Positions 9,146 through 17,646 are shown, counted from the first letter of the stretch. The stretch is DNA of 64,000 bases from JACMQX01 sp044225675 (GCA_044225675.1 JBGAIH010000005.1:114098-178097), one strand, 5' to 3'. Made by a program: numbers and translations. The notes: a model not told the origin generated them from the sequence alone.

Positions 9146-9750
9146 GCGCCGGCCCTGCCGCGCAGCAGCGCATAGACCGCATCGTGCGGCGCGCTCTGGC
9201 CGGTGGGCTGGCGCACGCCGAACAGCTGCGCGTCGTCCTGCGCGAGTTCGGGCCGCTGGCGCTCCTCGATCCAGTCGTAGACGACGGTGCGTGCCGCCAC
9301 GCGCCATTGCCGCCCCTGCGCGCCAGTGCGGCATGTGAAGCGGTCCACATAGCGGCCGCACAGGAAGGTTTCGCGCTCCGGTTGCGCGGCGCTGGCCTGC
9401 AGCGCGAAGAAGGCGCTTTCGACAGCGGCCTCGTCGCCCTGCAGGTTGATCAGCACATTCGTGATCTGGTGCACCCGTCGCCCGCCCTGGCGCAGCCTGG
9501 CCAGCGCCTGGTCGATGAAGCCCGAGGCGCTGCCGTTCCATGCGCCGTGGCAGTCGGTGGCGTCGTCCCAGTAGGCCGAGCGCAGCGCAGCCTCGTCGCA
9601 GCGGTCGATGCCGCGGCAGTAGCGGTAGAGCGCGTCGCGGATGGCCTCGCGGTCGAGCAGGCCCTGCAGGGCCTGTGCGTCAGGGCGGCCTTGCAGGGCC
9701 TGGGGGTCATTGCGGCCCGGCTCCGCCTCGTGGTCGGCCGGCCCGCTCAT
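9142..9750 (-). CDS. NTF2-like/SnoaL-type small fold protein
   Basis: The 202-residue product has a variable N-terminus followed by an NTF2-like domain: LLDREAIRDALYRYCRGID, a segment typical of SnoaL_4-type proteins, then an acidic YWDDATDCHG and a beta-rich C-terminal half. Members include dehydratases, isomerases and ring-hydroxylating dioxygenase small subunits; no Rieske large subunit is nearby, so the last is unlikely. Both ends overlap neighbours by 4 nt (ATGA), so it is embedded in the operon. A lyase or isomerase step on the pathway intermediate is plausible but not shown. Confidence 0.75.
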   Translation of the reverse strand: MSGPADHEAEPGRNDPQALQGRPDAQALQGLLDREAIRDALYRYCRGIDRCDEAALRSAYWDDATDCHGAWNGSASGFIDQALARLRQGGRRVHQITNVLINLQGDEAAVESAFFALQASAAQPERETFLCGRYVDRFTCRTGAQGRQWRVAARTVVYDWIEERQRPELAQDDAQLFGVRQPTGQSAPHDAVYALLRGRAGA

Positions 9751-10145
9751 GTGGCAGATGCCGGTGCGGCGCGCCGGAACAGTTGCAGGAGGTTGCCCTC
9801 GGGGTCGCGCAGCGACAGCACCGCGCCGTGCGCGCCCATGTCGCGTTCGGCCAGCACCTCGCCGCCGCCAGCGGCGATGCGTTCGCGCGCGCCGTCGAAG
9901 CTGGCCACCTCCAGCACGAGCACCATGCCCGAGGTGGCGGGCGCGGCCTCCTCGGCGCAGGCCAGCGCCACGTTGGTGTTGCCCACGCCGTACTGGAGCC
10001 AGCGGTCGCCGTCGCGGAACTTCAGGGGCAGGCCGAGGGCCGATTCATAGAACGCATGCAATGCGCCGGGCTCGCGCGCGACGACGAACACGTTCTGCAC
10101 GCGCGAAGGTGCAGACGCAGGCGTGGAAGGGGTCGGGTTGGCCAT
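9747..10145 (-). CDS. VOC (glyoxalase/bleomycin-resistance) superfamily protein
   Basis: This 132-residue single-domain protein contains FYESALGLPLKFRDGD near the N-terminus and LRDPEGNLLQLF near the C-terminus, the two half-motifs of vicinal-oxygen-chelate proteins. Two ATGs exist, at 10151 and 10145; I chose 10145 because a GAGGG site then sits 7 nt upstream, whereas the first ATG would be only 1 nt from it. VOC enzymes use a divalent metal for isomerisation, epimerisation or dioxygenation. It lies between an SDR and an NTF2-like gene with 4-nt overlap at its 3' end, so a role in the same pathway is likely. The exact reaction is unknown. Confidence 0.8.
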   Translation of the reverse strand: MANPTPSTPASAPSRVQNVFVVAREPGALHAFYESALGLPLKFRDGDRWLQYGVGNTNVALACAEEAAPATSGMVLVLEVASFDGARERIAAGGGEVLAERDMGAHGAVLSLRDPEGNLLQLFRRAAPASAT

Positions 10146-10155
10146 CGTCATGCCC

Positions 10156-10932
10156 TCACATCGACACCTGTGATGCGCCGCCGTCGAGGAGCAGCACGTC
10201 GGCATTGAGAAAGCGCGCGCCGTCGCCCGCGAGGAAGCAGATCGCGTCGGCGATGTCCTCCACCGTGCCCAGCCGGCCGAGCGGCGTGCGGGCGATGCGT
10301 CGGGCATCCAGCTCGGCATTGCGGTGCCTGGCCGTGCCTTCGGTCGGCACGGCGCCCGGCGCTACCGCGTTGACGCGGATACCGCGCGCGCCGAGGTCGG
10401 CCGCTGCGGCGCGCGTGATGCCGATCACGCCGGCCTTGATGCCGCTGTAGACCACCGAGCGCTGCGGCGAGCGCACGCCCGCGATCGAGGCCACGTTGAT
10501 GATCGAGCCGCCGCGCGCCGGGTCCATGCATTCGGCTGCGGCCTGAATGCCCCAGATGACCGACTTGAAGCCGATCTCCACCATGCGGTCCATGACTTCG
10601 GGCGTGATCTCGGCAAGCGGCTGGTAGCGCACCCAGGCGGCGTTGTTGACGAGCACGTCGAGCCGGCCCGCCTGCTGCACGAGGCTTTGCACGGCCTGGC
10701 GCATGCCGTCGCGGCTTGACACGTCCTGCGCGATGCCGATGGCCTGACCGCCTGCGCCGCGGATCGCGGCCACGGCATCGTCGACGAATTCGGGCTTGAG
10801 GTCGTTGACGCCGACGGTGGCGCCGAGGCGGGCCAGGGCCAGCGCGGTGGCGCGGCCGATGCCGTGGCCGGCGCCGCTGATGAAGGCCACGCGGCCCTGC
10901 AGGCTGCCGGGTGGGGAATGGGGGTCGGTCAT
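10156..10932 (-). CDS. Short-chain dehydrogenase/reductase (SDR)
   Basis: The 258-residue classical SDR has GAGHGIGRA (cofactor binding), NNAA, INVASIAG with the catalytic Ser, YSGIKAG with Tyr and Lys, and a C-terminal LLLDGGAS. The Asp in VNDLKPE after the second strand points to NAD rather than NADP preference. An AGGAGA site lies 8 nt before the ATG at 10932. It is encoded between the acyl-CoA synthetase and the VOC gene in the leftward block, and could act as a 3-hydroxyacyl-CoA or alicyclic alcohol dehydrogenase. Substrate is not determinable from sequence. Confidence 0.9.
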   Translation of the reverse strand: MTDPHSPPGSLQGRVAFISGAGHGIGRATALALARLGATVGVNDLKPEFVDDAVAAIRGAGGQAIGIAQDVSSRDGMRQAVQSLVQQAGRLDVLVNNAAWVRYQPLAEITPEVMDRMVEIGFKSVIWGIQAAAECMDPARGGSIINVASIAGVRSPQRSVVYSGIKAGVIGITRAAAADLGARGIRVNAVAPGAVPTEGTARHRNAELDARRIARTPLGRLGTVEDIADAICFLAGDGARFLNADVLLLDGGASQVSM

Positions 10933-10957
10933 CGGAATGTCTCCTGGAGGTCGCGGG

Positions 10958-13333
10958 TCAGGCGCCCGCGTGTTCGGGGGAAGGCCGTGCGCCTGCGACG
11001 GGTGGGTCGGGCGGGCCCGGTAGGTTCGATAGGTCGGGCACGGTGCCTGCGGCAGCTTGCGGCAAGGCATCAGGCGCGGGGACCAGCAGCGCGTCGAGCG
11101 CCCAGGCGCCGCGCCCCGCGTCGAGAACCACCAGCGGGTTGACGTCGATCTCGGCGACCTGGCTCGCGTGTGCGGCAGCGAAGCGCGACAGGCAGGCCAC
11201 GGCTCGCGCGGCGGCGGCCACGTCGGCAGGGGGCCGGCCGCGCGCGCCGTCGAGCAGCGGGAAGCTGCGCAGCGAGCGCAGCATCGCCACCGCCTGCGCC
11301 TCGTCGACTGGCGCGGTCTGCAGCGCGACGTCCTTGAAGACCTCGGCATGGATGCCGCCGAGGCCGACCATGACGACCGGGCCGAAGACCGGATCGCGCC
11401 GCGTGCCCAGGATCAGTTCCGTGCCGCCCTGCGCCATCTGCGCCACCAGCACGCCGGTGAGGCGCGCCTGCGGTGCCTTCAGCGCGACGCGCTCGCGAAG
11501 CGCGTCGTATTCCGCGCGCAGCGCGTCGGCGGACTTGACGCCCACCACCACGCCGCCGACCTCGGTCTTGTGGGCGATGTCGGGCGAGAGGATCTTGAGC
11601 ACGACCGGAAAGCCGATGGCCTCGGCCGCTGCCAGCGCAGCGTCCCGGCTGGTGGCCGTGATCTCGCGCAGCACGGGCAGACCGGCCGCCGCCAGCACGG
11701 CCTTGGCCGAGGCTTCGTCGGCGAAGGCGGTGGCGGCGAGCGGGGGCAGGGTGGGCACTTGAACGGCGGGTTCCGACGCCACCTGGGCCGACGACTTGGC
11801 CGACGACTTGGCCGACGACGCGGCCCCTGTTTCGGCCGACGCTTCAGCCTGAAGTCCGGCCCCCTCCTGCGCCCCGCCGGCCGTGCCCGTGCCATGCACC
11901 AGCGCGCCGAACTTCACCAGTGCCGCCAGCGTGGCGCAGGCACCGTCGAGGCTTTCCACCGTGGGGTAGCCGAGCGCATGCAGCTGCTGCACCACGTCGT
12001 GCGGCGCGCGGCAGCACAGCACGATGCTGCGGTGCGGATGCGCCTGGCGCACCTGGCGCAGCGCGGCGAGGTAGACGTCGCGCAGGCGCGGCATGTTGAA
12101 GGCATTGGCCGACTGCAGGATCAGTGCGTCGCAGTTCGCATCCTCCACCACCGCGCCGAGCACCTGGGCCAGCACCTCGGGGCGGCTCGACACCTGGGCC
12201 GTCATGTCCACCGGATTGGCGGGGGATGCAAAGGGCACGGCCGCCACGATGCGCGCCTGCGTGTCGGCGGCCAGGCGCGGCAGAGCCAGGCCGTGGGCAC
12301 TGGCCGCATCGGCCAGCAGCACACCGAAGCCGCCCGAGGCCGTCAGCACCGCGACGCGACTGCCGCGCGGCGCGCGCGACGGACCGGCGACCGCGATCGC
12401 CAGGCCGGTCTCGATCAGCTGCTCGATGCCGGGCACGCGGATCGCGCTGCCGTTGCGCAGCACCACGTCGAACACCGCGTCCGAGCCGGCGAGCGCGCCG
12501 GTGTGGGAGGCGGCGGCGGCGCTGCCCGCATCGGACACGCCGACCTTGAGCACCACCACCGGCTTGCCGGCGGCGCGCGCCAGCGCCAGCGCCCGCACCA
12601 GGCGCGGGCCGTTGCGGCAGGTTTCCATGCAGCACAGGATCACCGAGGTGACGGTGTCCCGGGCCAGCGACGCGATGGCGTCGGCAATGTCGACGTCGCA
12701 CTCGTTGCCGGTGGTCAGCAGGCGGCTGATGCCGGCGCCGCGCTCGGCCGCCATGCGCATGGTGTAGCTGCCAAGGTTGCCGCTTTGCGAGACGATGCCG
12801 ACCGGCCCGGCGGCGGGAAAGCCCGCCTCCAGCGCGACCGAGAAGGTGGCGATGGCTTTCTCGTGAACGCCGATGGCGCCCAGGCAGTTGGGGCCGACCA
12901 CGCGCATGCCCGAGCTGCGGGCGATGGCACCGATGCGCTTTTGCAGCGCGGCGCCGACCTCGCCCATCTCCGAGAAGCCCGAGCTGAGCACCACGGCCGC
13001 ACGCACGCCCCGGTCCGCGCAGTCCTGGATGGCACGGGGCACCGCGTCGGGCGGCACGGCGATGACGGCGAGGTCCGGCGTGCCCGGCAGGTCCGCCACG
13101 CTGGCAAAGGCCGGCAGCGACTGCACGGTGCCGCCCTTGCGGTTGACCGGCCAGACGGCGCCGGCATAGCCGTACTTCTGCAGGAACTGCAGCGGCCGCC
13201 CGCCGATCTTGGTGACGTCGTCGGAGGCGCCGATGACGGCGATGGCGCGCGGGCCGAACAGCGCGTCCAGGCCGCGGCCGACGTCGAGGTCCGTGGTGAG
13301 GTCCGTGCCGGAGTCCGTCTCGTTGCAGGCCAT
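10958..13333 (-). CDS. ADP-forming acyl-CoA synthetase (acetate-CoA ligase family), single-chain
   Basis: At 791 residues this is the fused alpha-beta form. Residues about 20-150 are the CoA-binding domain (IAVIGASDD). The succinyl-CoA-ligase-like domains contain the phospho-accepting His (H277 in SHTGALAGSDAVF), and an ATP-grasp domain fills the last 250 residues (FPVVLKILSPDIAHKTEVGG). A linker around residues 500-520 has a short SSAK repeat encoded by 12-bp repeats. The enzyme makes an acyl-CoA from acid, CoA and ATP, giving ADP. It is 3 nt from the enoyl-CoA hydratase gene and probably performs the entry activation of the pathway. Confidence 0.9.
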   Translation of the reverse strand: MACNETDSGTDLTTDLDVGRGLDALFGPRAIAVIGASDDVTKIGGRPLQFLQKYGYAGAVWPVNRKGGTVQSLPAFASVADLPGTPDLAVIAVPPDAVPRAIQDCADRGVRAAVVLSSGFSEMGEVGAALQKRIGAIARSSGMRVVGPNCLGAIGVHEKAIATFSVALEAGFPAAGPVGIVSQSGNLGSYTMRMAAERGAGISRLLTTGNECDVDIADAIASLARDTVTSVILCCMETCRNGPRLVRALALARAAGKPVVVLKVGVSDAGSAAAASHTGALAGSDAVFDVVLRNGSAIRVPGIEQLIETGLAIAVAGPSRAPRGSRVAVLTASGGFGVLLADAASAHGLALPRLAADTQARIVAAVPFASPANPVDMTAQVSSRPEVLAQVLGAVVEDANCDALILQSANAFNMPRLRDVYLAALRQVRQAHPHRSIVLCCRAPHDVVQQLHALGYPTVESLDGACATLAALVKFGALVHGTGTAGGAQEGAGLQAEASAETGAASSAKSSAKSSAQVASEPAVQVPTLPPLAATAFADEASAKAVLAAAGLPVLREITATSRDAALAAAEAIGFPVVLKILSPDIAHKTEVGGVVVGVKSADALRAEYDALRERVALKAPQARLTGVLVAQMAQGGTELILGTRRDPVFGPVVMVGLGGIHAEVFKDVALQTAPVDEAQAVAMLRSLRSFPLLDGARGRPPADVAAAARAVACLSRFAAAHASQVAEIDVNPLVVLDAGRGAWALDALLVPAPDALPQAAAGTVPDLSNLPGPPDPPVAGARPSPEHAGA

Positions 13334-13336
13334 CGC

Positions 13337-14098
13337 TCAGCGGCCCTTGTAGACGGGCGGACGCTTTTCCAGGAAGGCCTGGCGTGCCTCCTTGGCGTCC
13401 TCGGTACGCGACAGCGCGACGGTGAAGTTCTGCTCGAAGCGGTAGCCGTCGCGCTGGGGCATCAGGTCCATCATGTTGGCGGCCTGCTTGGCGTAGCTGA
13501 TGGCCACCGGGCTCTTGGAGGCGATCTCCTGCGCCAGCTGCATCGCGGCGGGCAGCAGACCCTCGGCCGGCAGCACCTCGTCGATCACGCCGCGGCGGTA
13601 CATCTCGGCGGCGCTGATGCGCGCGCCGGTGAAGAACATGCGCCGCGTGAAGGAGCGGCCCACCAGCGTGCGCAGCATGGACACGCCGCCGGCCAGGCCG
13701 ACGTTGATCTCGGGCATGGCGAAGCTCGCCTCCTCGGCCGCGAGAAAGATGTCGCAGGCGCACATCAGGCCCATGCCGGCGCCCAGCGCCGGCCCGTTGA
13801 CGGCGGCGATCACCGGTTTGGCGCATTCGCGGATGGCATTGCCGGTCTCGCGCGTGACGCGGTTGTGCTCCAGGAAGTCGCCGGCGCGGTCCGGGTCGGG
13901 CCGGTCCTTGAGGTCGGCGCCCGAGCAGAAGAACTTGCCGGTGCCGGTGAGGATGGCCACGCGCACGTCCTCGCGTTCGGAGATCTGGTCGAAGGCGGCG
14001 ATCAGATCGCGCCGGGTCTGGCGGTCGAGCGCGTTGACGGGCGGTCTGTCGAGCCGCACCACGGCGATGTAGTCGGAAACGTCGAGGTGAACAGTCAT
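13337..14098 (-). CDS. Enoyl-CoA hydratase/isomerase (crotonase family)
   Basis: The 253-residue crotonase has the oxyanion-hole segments SGADLKD and NGPALGAGMGL, followed by FAMPEINVGLAGG, whose Glu sits where the family keeps a catalytic acid. The C-terminal FLEKRPPVYKGR tail is normal for the family. CAGGAG lies 8 nt before the ATG at 14098, and the start overlaps the stop of the upstream dehydrogenase by 4 nt. It would hydrate the enoyl-CoA produced by the dehydrogenases encoded directly upstream. Isomerase or hydrolase activity cannot be excluded within this family. Confidence 0.9.
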   Translation of the reverse strand: MTVHLDVSDYIAVVRLDRPPVNALDRQTRRDLIAAFDQISEREDVRVAILTGTGKFFCSGADLKDRPDPDRAGDFLEHNRVTRETGNAIRECAKPVIAAVNGPALGAGMGLMCACDIFLAAEEASFAMPEINVGLAGGVSMLRTLVGRSFTRRMFFTGARISAAEMYRRGVIDEVLPAEGLLPAAMQLAQEIASKSPVAISYAKQAANMMDLMPQRDGYRFEQNFTVALSRTEDAKEARQAFLEKRPPVYKGR

Positions 14099-15216
14099 CG
14101 GGCACTCCTGGAAAGAGGGGAAGGTTGGGCCATGCCGGCGGCATCGGCCTGCTGGATGCGGCCTGCGTGTGTGAGGCGGTCGCCGTAGCGGAATTCGGAG
14201 GCGATCAGGCGCTGGGCCAGACGGGTGGCCAGCACCTCCTCGCTCAGCCCCATGCCGCCATGCATCTGGATCGCGCTTTCGGCGCAGGCGCGCGCGGTCT
14301 CGGCCAGCGATACCTTGGCCAGTCGCAGCGTGCGGCGCAGCGCGCTGCCCTGGCCGCCGGCCGCTTCGTAGGCCAGCAGCGCGTGGACCAGCAGGCCGCG
14401 CGCGCCGGTGTAGCGCACATACATGTCGGCGGTGCGATGGCGCAGCGCCTGGAAGCTGGCGAGCGCCACGCCGAACTGGCGCCGCTCCTGCAGGTGGGCG
14501 ATGGTGCGCTGGATCAGCGCGGCCAGCGCAGCGACGGTGTCGGCGGCCGACAGCACGAGTGCCGCGTTGTCCGCGCGTTCGAGCGCCTGGCGGGCCGGGG
14601 CGCCGCGCGCCAGGCACGCGGCCTCGGGCAGGGCCAGTCCATCGAGCCGCAGGTCGACCGCCGTGCGGCCCTCCATCGTCTGCCACTGCGCCGACGGCGC
14701 AGGCAGGCGCTCGCGTTCGATCAGGAACAGGGCCGCTTCGCCGTCCGGAAGACGCGCGGCCAGGAGCGCATGGGTCAGCGCGTGCGGCAGCAGCGTGCCC
14801 AGGACCTCGCCGCTGAGTGCAAAGCCGATGTCCAGGTGCCGCGCCTGGACGGCCGGCTCGTCGAGCGAGGCCGACAGTGGCGCCAGCGGCGCGATCACGG
14901 CACTGCCTTCGCACAGCGCGCCGAGCCAGCGCGCGGCGACGTCGGGCGCGGCGGCCGACAGCAGCAGCGGCGCGGTGGCGCAGGTCTCGATCACCGGCAG
15001 GTGCAGGCCGTGCGTGGCCAGGCCTTCGATGACGCTGGCGAGGTCGGCCAAGGTGCCGCCGACGCCGCCGGCGTCTTCAGGCACGAGGGTGCAGGCCCAG
15101 CCCATCTCGGTGACCGGGTCGCGGCCGGCAAGGTCGGCGCCGGCATGGTCCTGCGCGAACCGGGCGGCGGTATCGAGCAGCATGCCGGGAAACAGCGGTT
15201 GGAAAGAGGCACTCAC
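14095..15216 (-). CDS. Acyl-CoA dehydrogenase-like protein, small/partner subunit type
   Basis: The 373-residue protein has an acyl-CoA dehydrogenase fold, with RRQFGVALASFQALRHR and AIQMHGGMGLSEE, but lacks the canonical Glu-Gly-Thr C-terminal motif. It starts with GTG at 15216, 4 nt after the stop of the preceding dehydrogenase, with GGGAG 9 nt upstream. Adjacent, divergent dehydrogenase pairs are known from steroid-degrading alpha2beta2 enzymes, where each chain contributes part of the FAD and substrate site. Here the pair 14095-15216 and 15221-16465 fits that pattern, and I infer a heteromer. The substrate may be bulky or cyclic, but that is inference only. Confidence 0.85.
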   Translation of the reverse strand: MSASFQPLFPGMLLDTAARFAQDHAGADLAGRDPVTEMGWACTLVPEDAGGVGGTLADLASVIEGLATHGLHLPVIETCATAPLLLSAAAPDVAARWLGALCEGSAVIAPLAPLSASLDEPAVQARHLDIGFALSGEVLGTLLPHALTHALLAARLPDGEAALFLIERERLPAPSAQWQTMEGRTAVDLRLDGLALPEAACLARGAPARQALERADNAALVLSAADTVAALAALIQRTIAHLQERRQFGVALASFQALRHRTADMYVRYTGARGLLVHALLAYEAAGGQGSALRRTLRLAKVSLAETARACAESAIQMHGGMGLSEEVLATRLAQRLIASEFRYGDRLTHAGRIQQADAAGMAQPSPLSRSAR

Positions 15217-15220
15217 TTGA

Positions 15221-16465
15221 TCAGGCTCCCAGGAGGTCCTGCGCCACGACGTTGCGCTGCACTTCGGAGGTGCCGCCTGCAATCGTCCGGGCGCGGGTGA
15301 ACATGTAGTTCTGGATCCACGTGGCGGCAGGCAGGCCCGGCGCCTCGTCGTCCAGGCCGCCGGCCGCCGCCGCGAGGAAGCGGTGCGCCGCCTCGGGGCC
15401 CACGGCGTCGAGGGCGATGGTGGTCAGTCGCTGGGCCACGTCGGCGCACAGCATCTTGATGACCGAGGGCTGCACGCCCAGCGGCCGCTGGTGGATCAGG
15501 TCGTCGGTGGCCTGGGCCATCGCCACGCGCGCGCCCAGCACGTCGGCCTCGGCCAGCAGCAGGCGGTAGCGCAGGCTTGCGAGGTCGCGCGTGCCCGCGC
15601 TTCGCGCGGCGGCCTCGTCGACCACGCGTGCCACCTGGCGGCGCAGCAGTTCCAGCCGCGCCACGTTGGCCGGCGGCAGGCGCTCGCGCTCCAGCAGGTA
15701 CTTGGCGCAGGTCCAGCCCTTGCCGGCCTCGCCGATGAGGTTGTCGGCCCGCACCCGCACCTCGTCGAAGAACACCTCGTTCAGGTGGTGCCAGCCGTCG
15801 ATGCTGCGGATCGGGCGTACCGTGACGCCCGGCGCGTCCATCGGCACGAGCAGCAGCGAGATGCCGTCCTGCTTGCGGGCCTCCTTCGAGGTCCGCACCA
15901 GCATGTAGATCATGCTGGCCTCGTGGGCATGGGAGGTCCAGATCTTCTGGCCGTTGATGACGTACTCGTCGCCGTCCAGCCGCGCGCTGGTGGACAGCGA
16001 GGCCAGGTCCGAGCCGGAGCCCGGCTCGGAGTAGCCCTGGCACCACCAGTCGGAGCCCGGCTCGGAGTAGCCCTGGCACCACCAGTCGGAGCCGTCGAGG
16101 ATGCGCGGCAGGAAGCGCGCCTTCTGCTCGGGCGTGCCGAAGCGGATGATGACCGGGCCGATGTGGCCGAGCCCGTGGTGGTAGAGCGGCGGGCAGTCGT
16201 TGTCGGCCATGACCTCCTCGAAGATCAGGCGCTGCATGATGTCCCAGCCGGTGCCGCCATGCTCGCGCGGCCAGCTCGGCGCGCCCCAGCCCTTCGCGTT
16301 CAGGATCTGCTGCCAGCGCTGGTACTCGCGCTTGGTGACCTTCTGGCCGGCGGCCACGACCGCGCGGATCTCGGGCGGGCAGGCGCTGCGCGCGAAGGCC
16401 TCCACTTCTGCGCGGAAGGCGGCATGGGCATCGCCGCCGCTGGCGGCGGTCTCGGTGTCCTGCAT
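15221..16465 (-). CDS. Acyl-CoA dehydrogenase with an in-frame 12-residue duplication in the flavin loop
   Basis: This 414-residue dehydrogenase starts at 16465 with GAGGAGA 6 nt upstream. The family has one WCQGYSEPGSGSDLASL-type flavin-binding loop; here WWCQGYSEPGSD is followed by a second WWCQGYSEPGS before the normal GSDLASL. The DNA shows a perfect 36-bp tandem duplication (16015-16086). The rest is intact: INGQKIWTSHAH, and a C-terminal AGGTSEVQRNVVAQDLL of the type seen in heteromeric steroid-pathway dehydrogenases. It heads the leftward catabolic block. The extra 12 residues would lengthen a loop that contacts FAD and substrate, so activity may be altered or lost. An assembly artefact is possible. 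Confidence 0.88.
   Translation of the reverse strand: MQDTETAASGGDAHAAFRAEVEAFARSACPPEIRAVVAAGQKVTKREYQRWQQILNAKGWGAPSWPREHGGTGWDIMQRLIFEEVMADNDCPPLYHHGLGHIGPVIIRFGTPEQKARFLPRILDGSDWWCQGYSEPGSDWWCQGYSEPGSGSDLASLSTSARLDGDEYVINGQKIWTSHAHEASMIYMLVRTSKEARKQDGISLLLVPMDAPGVTVRPIRSIDGWHHLNEVFFDEVRVRADNLIGEAGKGWTCAKYLLERERLPPANVARLELLRRQVARVVDEAAARSAGTRDLASLRYRLLLAEADVLGARVAMAQATDDLIHQRPLGVQPSVIKMLCADVAQRLTTIALDAVGPEAAHRFLAAAAGGLDDEAPGLPAATWIQNYMFTRARTIAGGTSEVQRNVVAQDLLGA
16015..16093. repeat. Perfect 36-bp tandem duplication inside a dehydrogenase gene
   Basis: Copy one is 16015-16050 and copy two is 16051-16086, identical at every base, followed by 7 more matching bases to 16093. The period is a multiple of three, so the frame is kept and 12 residues are added. 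Perfect identity implies a recent event or an assembly error. Confidence 0.97.
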
Positions 16466-16497
16466 GGTGTCTCCTCGGTAAGTTGTCGAATACGGTT

Positions 16498-16533
16498 GCA
16501 AAAGAAATCAGGCGCCCGCAGCGGCCGGGCGCC
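16498..16533 (-). terminator. Intrinsic terminator after the flavin reductase gene
   Basis: GGCGCCCG (16511-16518) and CGGGCGCC (16526-16533) form an 8-bp perfect stem with a 7-nt loop. Read on the minus strand it is followed by TGATTTCTTTTGC, a T-rich tract. It starts 9 bp past the flavin reductase stop and lies before the dehydrogenase start at 16465, so it separates the monooxygenase unit from the acyl-CoA block. Confidence 0.7.
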
Positions 16534-16542
16534 GGCGGCGCG

Positions 16543-17646
16543 TCAGGCGGCCAGCGGCGCCGCGCCGTCCTCGGGCGCGCCCCCGCGCAGCGTGGTGATC
16601 AGGGCGTCCAGCGCGGCGGCGGCGCCGTCGGCATCGCGCTCGCGCAGGCGCTGCACGACGCGGCGGCGGATCGGGAACAGGTCGGGCCGCGGGCGCACCG
16701 ACAGCACGTGCGTCATGCGCTCGCGCAGCACGCTGCCCATGGTCTGCGCCATCAGCATCAGCGCCTCGTTGTGGCCGGCCGCCGCGATGCTCGCGAAGAA
16801 GCGGCTGGCGGACTCGATGCGCTCGGCCAGCGGCGCGCCGTCCGGGTGCTGTTCGATCGCGGCGACGGCCGATTCCACGGCGTCGAGTTCAGCGTCGCTG
16901 GCGCGGTCGCAGGCCAGGCGCAGCAGCGTGCCGTAGAGCGTGCGGTAGGCCTCGTCGATGTCGGCCTGGCCGAGCCGGCCCTGCACCACGAGGTTGCGCA
17001 GCGACTCGGCCAGCATCATGTAGGCGCCGCGGTAGAACACGAGCGCGTGGTCGGCGCCACCGCCGCCCATCTGGCGCACTTCGCCGATCAGCACGTAGTG
17101 GTCACCGGCTTCATGGCAGGCGAAGCGGCTGCATTCGAAGCTGGCCAGGCAGTCGTCGATGACCGGCAGGCCCAGGGCGCCCGCATGCCAGCGCACGCCC
17201 TCGAACTTGTCCTCGATGCGGCTGGAGGCGAAGCGGGCCGACAGCGCGTCCTGGCTCTGCGACAGGATGTTGATCGCAAAGCCCTCGCCACGGGTGAAGG
17301 CATCGACCAGCCGGCTCTGCTTGCGCAGGCTGAAGAGGACCAGCGGCGGCTCCAGCGAGACCGAGCTGAAGGAGTTGCAGGTCAGCCCGGCGGGCCGCCC
17401 GTCGGCGTCACGCGTGGTGATGACGGCGACGCCGGTTGGAAAGCAGCCGAGCAGCTGGCGGAACAGCGCCGGCTCGATGGCGGCGGGCGCCGCCGGCGGC
17501 TGCGCCTGCAGCGGGGCGGACGTCGCTGGCGCCGCCGCTGACGACGCGGCGGAGAGGCCGGTGGTGCGGTCGGTGGTGCGGTCGGTGGGGTCGTCAGCGG
17601 GGTGGTCGGCGGCAGACGCCGGGGCCACGGTGGCGGCAAGGCTCAT
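16543..17646 (-). CDS. Flavin reductase domain fused to an FCD-like helical domain
   Basis: The 367-residue product starts at 17646 with GGGGAA about 5 nt upstream. A low-complexity Ala/Asp/Thr head (1-55) precedes a flavin reductase (DIM6/NTAB) domain: FPTGVAVITTRDADGRPAGL, the T-x-N-S-F-x-S segment and GDHYVLIGEV. From about 220 to the end it is all-helical and resembles the FCD ligand-binding domain of GntR regulators: FASIAAAGHNEALMLMAQTM and RRRVVQRLRERDADGAA. It should supply reduced FMN to the adjacent luciferase-like monooxygenase, encoded 66 nt upstream in the same direction. No DNA-binding domain is present, so the FCD-like part may sense substrate or mediate assembly. Confidence 0.82.
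   Translation of the reverse strand: MSLAATVAPASAADHPADDPTDRTTDRTTGLSAASSAAAPATSAPLQAQPPAAPAAIEPALFRQLLGCFPTGVAVITTRDADGRPAGLTCNSFSSVSLEPPLVLFSLRKQSRLVDAFTRGEGFAINILSQSQDALSARFASSRIEDKFEGVRWHAGALGLPVIDDCLASFECSRFACHEAGDHYVLIGEVRQMGGGGADHALVFYRGAYMMLAESLRNLVVQGRLGQADIDEAYRTLYGTLLRLACDRASDAELDAVESAVAAIEQHPDGAPLAERIESASRFFASIAAAGHNEALMLMAQTMGSVLRERMTHVLSVRPRPDLFPIRRRVVQRLRERDADGAAAALDALITTLRGGAPEDGAAPLAA

Noticed and set aside
11057..14188. A 1043-codon open frame on the plus strand antisense to the acyl-CoA synthetase and hydratase genes
   Set aside because: It is His/Arg/Ala/Gly-rich with no recognisable domain, and the opposite strand encodes clear enzymes with full motifs. Long antisense frames are expected at this GC content.
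16494..16542. A promoter for the acyl-CoA block immediately after the flavin reductase
   Set aside because: The A/T-rich bases are explained by the T-tract of the terminator; no -35/-10 pair with proper spacing was visible.
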